Positions 1 through 5,532 of a stretch of DNA of 21,755 nt are shown here, piece by piece. The notes under the pieces are model-generated. The model was not told the DNA's origin, did not search any database, and saw nothing but the letters and a program-made list of their open reading frames with translations. The stretch is from JBEKZD01 sp050013395 (GTDB taxonomy: Bacteria; Verrucomicrobiota; Verrucomicrobiia; Palsa-1439), in the NCBI GenBank assembly GCA_050013395.1, contig JBEKFI010000046.1:1-21755 (forward strand), given 5' to 3'. The position numbers and the translations under genes are program-made. Within the stretch, counting starts at the first letter, position 1. Each line of letters begins with the position of its first letter.

Positions 1-845
1 GTCATGTGGACGCCGACGACTTCGGGTGTGAGGAAATAGACGGGCTGACCGAGCATGCCCGCTTCGGCTTCGATGCCGCCGACGCCCCAGCCGACGATGC
101 CAAGCCCGTTGATCATCGTCGTATGCGAATCGGTGCCGACGAGGGTATCCGGATAATAAAGTGGGGCAGGCGTCCCGCCTGCCTTCCCGGATTCAGCGGG
201 CGTGACGCCCGCCTGCGTGGCCGAAGCCACTTCGGCGCGGCGAAGGCCCGCGCCACTAAGAACACCTTTTGCGAGATACTCCAAGTTGACCTGATGCACG
301 ATGCCGATGCCGGGCGGGACAATCTTGAACGTCTTGAACGCCTGCTGTCCCCATTTCAGAAGCTGGTACCGCTCGCGGTTGCGCTTGAACTCCATTTCGA
401 GATTCAGTTTGAACGCCTCGGCGATGCCGAAGAAATCCACTTGCAGGGAGTGATCCACGACGAGGTCAACGGGCACCAACGGCTCGATAATTTTCGGGTC
501 TTTGTGTAAATGCGAGACGGCGGATCGCATCGCGGCGAGGTCAACCAACAGCGGCACGCCGGTAAAATCCTGCAACACGATGCGCGCGACGATGAACGGG
601 ATCTCCTCCTGCGCGGGCGATTTGGCGTTCCAATTCGCCAGCGTGCAGACATCCTTGCCCGTGACTTTCTCGCCGTCCGCGTTGCGGAGCACTGATTCCA
701 GGACGATCCGGATGCTGACGGGCAACCGCGAAATCTTGCCGATGCCCGCCGCTTCCAAGGCGGGTAGGGAATAGAACTGCCCCGTGCGTCCGCCACCAAG
801 ATCGAAAGATTGCAGTGTATTGAAAAAATCATGCACCTCGCTCAT
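1..845 (-). CDS. acnA: aconitate hydratase, N-terminal 281 residues (partial)
   Basis: Aconitase interconverts citrate and isocitrate in the TCA cycle using a 4Fe-4S cluster. The reading frame opens at ATG 845 with MSEVHDFFNTLQSFDLG and runs off the left edge. It contains the AcnA-type blocks LPVSIRIVLESVLRN, VPLLVDLAAMR, PPGIGIVHQVNLEYLAKG, VGTDSHTTMINGLG and GWGVGGIEAEA. The cluster cysteines lie beyond the window. Between LEYLAKGVL and YYPDTLVGTDSH lie about 32 extra residues (roughly 197-229), encoded by a hairpin-rich repeat; family members normally have only a few residues here. The frame is open across it, so the gene may still be functional. No good Shine-Dalgarno precedes the ATG. 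Family identity is certain from the motifs; AcnA rather than AcnB follows from the block order. Confidence 0.93.
   Translation of the reverse strand, partial: MSEVHDFFNTLQSFDLGGGRTGQFYSLPALEAAGIGKISRLPVSIRIVLESVLRNADGEKVTGKDVCTLANWNAKSPAQEEIPFIVARIVLQDFTGVPLLVDLAAMRSAVSHLHKDPKIIEPLVPVDLVVDHSLQVDFFGIAEAFKLNLEMEFKRNRERYQLLKWGQQAFKTFKIVPPGIGIVHQVNLEYLAKGVLSGAGLRRAEVASATQAGVTPAESGKAGGTPAPLYYPDTLVGTDSHTTMINGLGIVGWGVGGIEAEAGMLGQPVYFLTPEVVGVHM
161..256. repeat. hairpin repeat inserted in frame in acnA
   Basis: About 96 bp made of consecutive inverted repeats: GGCAGGCGTCCCGCCTGCC, then GCGGGCGTGACGCCCGC, then a CCGAAG...CTTCGG hairpin, bounded by AGTGG/CCACT-like ends. Its left part closely resembles the repeat inside the phosphohexomutase gene at 16233. 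Read with acnA it encodes a low-complexity peptide ending AESGKAGGTPAPL, similar to AGETPALR in the other copy. Length is a multiple of three and there are no stops in the acnA frame. Confidence 0.85.
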
Positions 846-854
846 CCCAAGGTC

Positions 855-882
855 ATTATACCGAGTCACAACATTTACGCAA
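855..882 (-). promoter_or_regulatory. candidate acnA promoter, near-leaderless start
   Basis: On the minus strand a perfect TATAAT lies at 860-855, with a weak TTGCGT at 882-877 and a 16-nt spacer. Only nine bases (GACCTTGGG) separate the -10 box from the acnA ATG at 845. Transcription starting about seven bases after the box would leave a leader of about three bases. This is a pattern match only. Confidence 0.4.
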
Positions 883-936
883 GCAAGGGAAGGGGATATG
901 GTCGTCTGTAGGATCAGACTCCATTGCGCTTACTCT

Positions 937-1085
937 GGAGTGCTGCGGCTTGACGCAGCCTTGCTGTTGGGCGGCTCGACGCCCCGTGCGATTCCCGCCG
1001 AGTCAAGCCTCGGCGATCCAGAGCGGTGCCAGGCCACCGCACTCCACATAATCCGGCTGGGCGGACACGCAGGTCCGCCCCTACG
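937..1085. repeat. intergenic inverted-repeat cluster between acnA and the peroxiredoxin gene
   Basis: Outer arms GGAGTGC (937-943) and GCACTCC (1039-1045) enclose nested hairpins such as CTGCGGCTTGACGCAG and GCCGAGTCAAGCCTCGGC. A second element with GCGGACACGCAGGTCCGC and the tail CCCCTACGG follows at 1061-1085. The region 846-1110 otherwise shows no convincing gene. The elements belong to the same loose hairpin family found in other gaps of this window. Confidence 0.7.
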
Positions 1086-1110
1086 GAAGAACGCGCGAAG
1101 CGGGCGCATG

Positions 1111-1605
1111 CTACTTCAATTGCGCCAGCGTCTCTTTGATCTTGTCGAACTTCGGCAATTGCGCGGGGTCGTCGTTGACTTCGGCGTAGCGGATGACGCC
1201 TTGCTTGTCGATGACGAACGCGGAGCGTTTGGCGACGCCGCTCATGCCGAGGTTCTTCTGCGGCAGAAAACTGTTGTACGCGACGCCGTAGGCGTGCGCG
1301 ACCTTGTGTTCGTAGTCGGCCAGCAACGGCACGGTGATTTTTTCCTTCTCCGCCCACGCGGCCTGCGCGAACGGATTATCGCCGCTGATGCCCCAGACTT
1401 CGGCATTGAGACCTGTGTACGCGTTCAAACCCTGGCTAACCTCGCACATTTCATTGGTGCATACGCCCGTGAACGCCATCGGGAAAAACAGCAATACCGT
1501 GTTCTTCTTGCCGAAGTTGCCGCTGAGCTTGAGCTTCTTCGGTCCTTCAGCGGTCTTGGTGCTCAGTTCAAAATCCGGTGCCTTGTCGCCAACTTGCAGC
1601 GCCAT
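1111..1605 (-). CDS. peroxiredoxin (AhpC/TSA family, AhpE/BCP-like)
   Basis: This 164-residue thiol peroxidase probably reduces hydrogen peroxide or organic hydroperoxides in the cytoplasm. The thioredoxin fold begins VGDKAPDFEL, and the peroxidatic site is PMAFTGVCTNEMCEV, giving the family PxxxTxxC pattern with a second Cys five residues later. WGISGDNPFAQAAWAE and the late SAFVIDKQGVIRY strand are typical of the family. Full length. The start at 1605 is supported by a GGAG-type ribosome site (GGAGACTATC directly before ATG). It is transcribed in the same direction as acnA, but a repeat-filled gap of about 265 bp separates them, so a shared transcript is uncertain. The reductant is not deducible. 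Confidence 0.92.
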   Translation of the reverse strand: MALQVGDKAPDFELSTKTAEGPKKLKLSGNFGKKNTVLLFFPMAFTGVCTNEMCEVSQGLNAYTGLNAEVWGISGDNPFAQAAWAEKEKITVPLLADYEHKVAHAYGVAYNSFLPQKNLGMSGVAKRSAFVIDKQGVIRYAEVNDDPAQLPKFDKIKETLAQLK

Positions 1606-1743
1606 GATAGTCTCCTTCTCCGATTAGATGTTTTCGATTTCAAACGAGATTCACCGCAGTAGCATGACCCGACACCATTTGCCGCCGCGCGGGAGACTCT
1701 GGCACAAGATTGCGGCGTTCGCAACTTGGATTCGGACGCGGAG

Positions 1744-1986
1744 TCAACGGAAGTGGCGAGCCGTAAATGCGCGCCCCGATCCGCTCTTGAGATAGCGCTC
1801 GAAAAGGAGCGCACGCTCCCGGTTCGCGAAGGAAATGACGGCAACGAGTTCCCAAGGGCGAGATTTGGACGTATGCGTGCAATGCACTGCGTTGTGGTCT
1901 GTGAGACGTTGTTTCATGTCTTCCGTGAAGCCAACGTAAGACTGATCAGGATGTTCGATGCTACGTAGTAGGTAGACGTGATGCAT
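1744..1986 (-). CDS. small GIY-YIG nuclease-domain protein
   Basis: This 80-residue single-domain protein starts MHHVYLLRSIEHPDQSYVGF. The GIY-YIG signature appears as HVYLLRS followed by SYVGFT, then an Arg in MKQRLTDHN and a Glu in FERYLKSGSG. This is the short YhbQ/UPF0213-like class whose biological role is poorly known; members occur widely in bacteria as single genes. A longer reading from 2049 adds MSTLERASSYGWHATLRRKKP, but that stretch overlaps repeat-like DNA and matches nothing in the family, so the start at 1986 is preferred. A weak GAAGA-type ribosome site lies upstream. The gap 1606-1743 shows nothing recognisable. Confidence 0.85.
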   Translation of the reverse strand: MHHVYLLRSIEHPDQSYVGFTEDMKQRLTDHNAVHCTHTSKSRPWELVAVISFANRERALLFERYLKSGSGRAFTARHFR

Positions 1987-2059
1987 TGGTTTTTTTCTTC
2001 GGAGAGTGGCGTGCCAGCCGTAGCTCGAAGCGCGCTCCAAAGTACTCAAAGATTGAACC

Positions 2060-2119
2060 GCCCGCCTTTGCTAAAGCTACGGCGGGCAGCCTTCGCTCTC
2101 GCTACGCTTCGAGCGAAGG
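2060..2119. repeat. two tandem hairpins abutting the tRNA 3' end
   Basis: Stem GCCCGCC/GGCGGGC (2060-2066 with 2081-2087) is followed by stem CCTTCGCTC/GAGCGAAGG (2090-2098 with 2111-2119). The second ends one base before the encoded CCA of the tRNA gene. They could act on the tRNA transcript 3' end, but there is no T-run, so they are better read as members of the repeat family. Confidence 0.7.
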
Positions 2120-2120
2120 C

Positions 2121-2197
2121 TGGTGGACGATACAGGACTTGAACCTGTGACCTCTTCCATGTCAAGGAAGCGCTCTAGCCAACTGAGCTAATCGTCC
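2121..2197 (-). tRNA. tRNA-Val (anticodon GAC), CCA encoded
   Basis: A complete 77-nt cloverleaf on the minus strand. The acceptor stem GGACGAT pairs with ATCGTCC, followed by discriminator A and genomic CCA. The D arm is GCTCAGTTGGCTAGAGC. The anticodon arm CTTCC-TTGACAT-GGAAG places GAC at positions 34-36. The T arm ACAGG-TTCAAGT-CCTGT is canonical. GAC decodes GUC and GUU valine codons. Confidence 0.97.
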
Positions 2198-2284
2198 CCC
2201 CGCCACCGCGCGCATACTACTGGCGGGACAGGGGAGTGTCAACTGGGGTGGCTGGGGGGAGATGGCTGTCGGCACCAAAAAGGT

Positions 2285-2308
2285 GGGGGCACGGCGTGCC
2301 GTGCCCCC
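2285..2308. repeat. perfect 11-bp hairpin downstream of the glutamate-synthase-like gene
   Basis: GGGGGCACGGC, two bases, then GCCGTGCCCCC forms a perfect inverted repeat about 25 bp beyond the stop codon at 2334. There is no T-run. It may fold in mRNA as a 3' stabiliser or terminator, or be another dispersed hairpin. The remaining sequence 2198-2333 has no gene. Confidence 0.6.
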
Positions 2309-2333
2309 AACGGATATCACCTGACCGATCAGA

Positions 2334-4010
2334 TTACTTCGCGGACAGGATTTTCTTTGCTTTGTCGTCCTCGACTTCCGTGATGAACGGGATGCCGGTT
2401 TCCTTCTCGGTCTCGCGGTTGCACGAGAAGACGTCGCTCCGACTGATCTCGCTCACGTCGAACTTGCGCGCGCCAGCGAGCAGTTGCTGCAGGCCCGCGG
2501 CCAGTTTGTCGGCGAGCGTCCAGATGGCGATCGCGCCATAGGGGATGTTCTTCATTTCGTGCTTGCCGACCTTCTTCTGTACTTCGTAGTAGCCGGCAAA
2601 GATTTCTTCGGCAGAGGTTCCTATCTCGGACACGGCTGCGGGCAGCTTGTCCCAGTTGCCGTGGGTCATGTCCTTGCGGACGATGCGGCCTTCCTCGACA
2701 ATCTCGCGTTCCTGGCCGCGCAGGACACCTTCGATGTTGGAGCCGACGAAGCCGGGGATCATGAGCGCGCGGCCCATGCAAACCAGCTTGACGAACGGCG
2801 CACCGAGCGCCAACGCCTTGAAGATGTGCTCTTCGCGTGCGAGGCCTCCAGCGAACGCCACATCCACAACCGGTTTGCCTTTCTTGGCGAGCAGGCTGGC
2901 GTATTCGTGGGCTTTGGCGTGAAGCAGAATCGAGGGCACGCCCCACGTTTCCATCATGTTCCACGGGCTCATGCCGGTGCCGCCACCGGAACCGTCAATC
3001 GTGAGCAGGTCGAGCTTGGCTTCGCTGGCGAACTTGATGGCCATTGCCAACGCTTCCATACCGTAGCTGCCGGTCTTGAGGGTGATCCGTTTGTAGCCGA
3101 GCTTGCGCAGACGGCTGACCTCAGTCATGAACGCCTCGCGCACGGCCGCGGCACTGCCGAGGTCGGTGTAGCCCAACCGGCTGTGCCGGGCGAATGCGCG
3201 GATGGCGTTGCGCTCAAACGCTTCTTTGACATGGGGGAGCGTCGGGTCGGGATCCACGATATAGCCCCGTTGCTTGAGGAACAACGCGTACTCGTAGGTG
3301 GTGACCTGGATTTCGCCGCCGATGTCCTTGGCGCCCTGGCCCCACTTCAGCTCGATAATGACCTTGTCGCCGTATTTGCCAATGACGTACTCGGCCACGC
3401 CGTTGCGGGTATCCTCTACGTTCATCTGCACGAGGATGGCACCGTAGCCGTCGTAGTAGCGCAGGAACGTGTCAATGCGCCTGTCGAGTTCGGGAGAGGC
3501 CTTAATGCGGCTCTTCTCGATGACGGCCTGTCGGTCCACGCCAACAACGTTCTCGCCGATGACGACCGGGAAGCCGACGAGCGCCGCACCGGCAGCGAAT
3601 GAACTCCAGTATTTGGCGGCAATAAAGGTCGAGCCGAGCGCGCCGGTCATGACGGGGATGCGGCTCTTGGTCTTCATCTTCTGGCCGAACTCAATCTCGA
3701 GGTTGACGTTGGGGAAAACGCAATCATCGGGGCTGGTGCTGAGTCCCTTGGCGACACCGTGTGCGCCATAGAGATAGCCTTGGATCCGGAGCGCGTTGTA
3801 GTTCACTCCGATGTGCGTGGTGTTGCCGGCCCCGGCGGTCACCGCGCCAAAGTCGCGCGGGTAAAGCAGTTTGCGGCCGACCATGCTACCCAGCCATGTT
3901 TCACATTTGCCTTTGCAGTCGGCCCGGCACAGCGTGCACAGACCGGACTCGGCGGCGTTTCCTCGGTTGGCGGTACCGAGCACGTCATTATTTCGTTGTA
4001 GTTCGAACAT
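2334..4010 (-). CDS. FMN-binding glutamate synthase family protein (GltB central/FMN domain type)
   Basis: This 558-residue protein has the glutamate-synthase (GOGAT) FMN/synthase domain. An N-terminal cysteine cluster, C25, C28, C32 and C36 (CTLCRADCKGKC), suggests an Fe-S or zinc site. The barrel follows, with IPVMTGALGSTFIAAKYW, ILVQMNVEDTRNGVAEYV, ELKWGQGAKDIGGEI, TIDGSGGGTGMSPWNMMETWG and DVAFAGGLAREEHIFKALALG. There is no N-terminal glutaminase domain, so ammonia would have to come from a partner or another source, as in archaeal-type GOGAT. A strong AAAGGAG sits eight bases before ATG 4010, which fixes the start; a longer frame to 4088 is not needed. Divergent to the NrpR-like regulator gene, suggesting a nitrogen-controlled role. 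The exact reaction is not proven. Confidence 0.88.
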   Translation of the reverse strand: MFELQRNNDVLGTANRGNAAESGLCTLCRADCKGKCETWLGSMVGRKLLYPRDFGAVTAGAGNTTHIGVNYNALRIQGYLYGAHGVAKGLSTSPDDCVFPNVNLEIEFGQKMKTKSRIPVMTGALGSTFIAAKYWSSFAAGAALVGFPVVIGENVVGVDRQAVIEKSRIKASPELDRRIDTFLRYYDGYGAILVQMNVEDTRNGVAEYVIGKYGDKVIIELKWGQGAKDIGGEIQVTTYEYALFLKQRGYIVDPDPTLPHVKEAFERNAIRAFARHSRLGYTDLGSAAAVREAFMTEVSRLRKLGYKRITLKTGSYGMEALAMAIKFASEAKLDLLTIDGSGGGTGMSPWNMMETWGVPSILLHAKAHEYASLLAKKGKPVVDVAFAGGLAREEHIFKALALGAPFVKLVCMGRALMIPGFVGSNIEGVLRGQEREIVEEGRIVRKDMTHGNWDKLPAAVSEIGTSAEEIFAGYYEVQKKVGKHEMKNIPYGAIAIWTLADKLAAGLQQLLAGARKFDVSEISRSDVFSCNRETEKETGIPFITEVEDDKAKKILSAK

Positions 4011-4166
4011 TTTTGTCTCCTTTCGGGTTGGGGGATGTCGCCGCCGACCGGGCGACGACGGTTGCTCGCCGACCTCGTCGGTCAGCATCTAAAGGGTTCG
4101 TTGCGGACACTTCTTTGATACAGTTCATCAGTCTCACTTGTTTACTGGGATGAACAACTCGCCTAT

Positions 4167-4214
4167 AACGGTAAAGCGTAGCCGTTTGTAATTTGCCATG
4201 CAGCCGTGTGTCAA
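4167..4214 (-). promoter_or_regulatory. candidate promoter with overlapping operator for the glutamate-synthase-like gene
   Basis: On the minus strand a perfect TTGACA (4214-4209), an 18-nt spacer and TACAAA (4190-4185) form a plausible sigma-70 promoter. The inverted repeat AACGG-N10-CCGTT (4167-4186) overlaps the downstream edge of the -10 box and the expected start point. A repressor bound there would block transcription. The neighbour nrpR makes NrpR the obvious candidate. Confidence 0.5.
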
Positions 4215-4244
4215 AAGAAAAAGTGATTGAAACGCATTCTTGCA

Positions 4245-4260
4245 ACGGCAATAATGCCGT
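4245..4260. promoter_or_regulatory. candidate autoregulatory operator at the nrpR start
   Basis: ACGGCA-ATAA-TGCCGT is an inverted repeat with perfect six-base arms ending three bases before the nrpR ATG at 4264. It shares the AACGGC half-site with the repeat over the divergent promoter, though the arm spacing differs (8 versus 10 between CGG and CCG). No Shine-Dalgarno fits between it and the ATG, so translation may be leaderless. Confidence 0.45.
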
Positions 4261-4263
4261 ATT

Positions 4264-5265
4264 ATGAATCGTCCTAACACGACAGCGAAGATCGCTATTC
4301 TGAAGGCGCTAGAGGAGATCGGCAGACCGGCCGGAGCCGCACGTATTCAGGAACGACTGCTCACTACGGGATCCCGGCTGCAACAGCGAACTGTGCGTTT
4401 CTACCTCTTGGAATTGGATCGTGAAGGACTGACGCGGTGTGTGAGTCGGCGTGCCGGGCGTGAACTGACGGAGCAGGGGCGACACGAATTGGAATGTGCA
4501 AACATCATCCAGAAAGTCGGGTTCATTGCCTCCCGTATTGATTCGCTTGTGTACCGGATGACCTATGATCCGCGCGTCGGGGCGGGAACTATTGTGAGTA
4601 ACCTTGCCTTGATTCCCAAGGACGGCCTGGTACGGGCATTGGAGATCATGCGCCCCGTGTTCCTTCACCGTCTGGGAATGGGAACCAGATTGGCGATCAT
4701 CGAAGAAGGAGAGACTTTGGGGGCGACCACGGTGCCACGCGGCCAGATTGCATTGGGTACGGTTTGCAGCGTTACCGCCAACGGGATTCTGCTGAAACAG
4801 GGGATTCCGGTCGTCTCGCGGTTTGGGGGCCTGATCGAGATTCAAGATCGGCGGCCGGTTCGGTTCGTTGCGGTGATCGAGTACAGTGGCACCACCTTGG
4901 ATCCCTTGGAGGCGTTTATCCGCGCCGGTATGACCCAGGTACGCGAGTGTGTCCGGACCGACTCCGGTGTGATTGGCGTCAGCTTCCGGGAAGTCCCCGC
5001 CGCGGCCGTAGCAGCCGTGCGGCGCATCAAGGAGGAAATGAACCATCAAGGACTGGACGGGATTCTGGCCATTGGGACGCCGAATCAGCCGTTGTTCGAT
5101 ATTCCGGTCGCGGAAGGGCGAGCCGGTTTGATCGTGAGCGGGGGACTGAACCCGATCGCCGCCTTGTGCGAGGCACGCATGGAAGTGACTTTTCACTCGC
5201 TGGCTGAAGTGGAGGACATCGCGCAATTTGCCGACTTCAATGCCCGGTGCCAACAGTTTTGCTGA
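4264..5265 (+). CDS. nrpR: NrpR-like nitrogen regulatory protein (winged helix + NrpR/DUF128 domain)
   Basis: This 333-residue protein has an N-terminal winged helix (residues about 5-75: ILKALEEIGRPAGAARIQ, RTVRFYLLELDREGLT) followed by a single NrpR ligand domain. The domain includes VGFIASRIDSLVYRMTYDP, LGTVCSVTANGILLKQGIP, RFGGLIEIQDRRPVRFV, EYSGTTLDPLEAFIRAGM and LDGILAIGTPNQPLFDIPV. In methanogenic archaea NrpR represses nitrogen-assimilation genes and is relieved by 2-oxoglutarate; homologues in bacteria are much less studied. Here it is divergent to a glutamate-synthase-like gene, which fits nitrogen control, and palindromes lie at both promoters. Full length for the one-domain class. 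The start at 4264 keeps the complete helix; no Shine-Dalgarno is visible. The specific regulon is inference. Confidence 0.85.
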   Translation: MNRPNTTAKIAILKALEEIGRPAGAARIQERLLTTGSRLQQRTVRFYLLELDREGLTRCVSRRAGRELTEQGRHELECANIIQKVGFIASRIDSLVYRMTYDPRVGAGTIVSNLALIPKDGLVRALEIMRPVFLHRLGMGTRLAIIEEGETLGATTVPRGQIALGTVCSVTANGILLKQGIPVVSRFGGLIEIQDRRPVRFVAVIEYSGTTLDPLEAFIRAGMTQVRECVRTDSGVIGVSFREVPAAAVAAVRRIKEEMNHQGLDGILAIGTPNQPLFDIPVAEGRAGLIVSGGLNPIAALCEARMEVTFHSLAEVEDIAQFADFNARCQQFC

Positions 5266-5311
5266 TAGACAATCGACAAGTGGCTGGTGGCGAGGGTGAC
5301 AGAGTTGCTGT

Positions 5312-5382
5312 TGTAGCGGCGGCTCTGTGAGCCGCCGAGATTCCGAAAACGTGACCCGGCGCTTCACAGAAGTGCCGCTACA
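5312..5382. repeat. TGTAGCGGC-type inverted-repeat element
   Basis: Outer arms TGTAGCGGC (5312-5320) and GCCGCTACA (5374-5382) are perfectly complementary. Inside, GGCGGCTCTGTGAGCCGCC forms its own hairpin. Same arm type as the elements at 12307 and 15974. The gap 5266-5532 holds this, the hairpin at 5503 and no convincing gene. Confidence 0.85.
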
Positions 5383-5502
5383 TCATTTTCAAAACCCTGC
5401 TACGACTGAATTGTGCCGCAAAACTTTTTCGCGGCGATTCCCGCTTCCCCGCGTTCGCCATTGACTTTGACTCGGTTGCGCCGTATTTCGGAGCTTGGGA
5501 GC

Positions 5503-5523
5503 GGGCAAGCGAGACGCTTGCCC
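5503..5523. repeat. hairpin repeat in the thrS leader
   Basis: GGGCAAGCG-AGA-CGCTTGCCC is a perfect nine-base hairpin followed by TACG, the CCCTAC tail seen in other copies. It ends nine bases before the chosen thrS ATG and occupies the place where a ribosome site would be expected. Confidence 0.75.
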
Positions 5524-5532
5524 TACGTTTTC

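Noticed and set aside
784..1662. Long plus-strand frame of 292 codons across the acnA/peroxiredoxin gap
   Set aside because: It is the antisense of the peroxiredoxin gene, and its first half reads through hairpin repeats. No family resemblance.
2484..3602. Plus-strand frame of 372 codons
   Set aside because: Antisense shadow of the glutamate-synthase-like gene, which has clear motifs and a strong ribosome site.
4309..5367. Minus-strand frame of 352 codons
   Set aside because: Antisense shadow of nrpR; low-complexity, no recognisable domain.
5413..5532. GTG 5413 as the thrS start, possibly coding for a TGS domain
   Set aside because: The 40 residues read through a hairpin repeat and show no TGS pattern.
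5266..5532. T-box or other riboswitch before thrS
   Set aside because: The leader holds only two dispersed-type hairpin repeats; no T-box core or specifier loop could be recognised.
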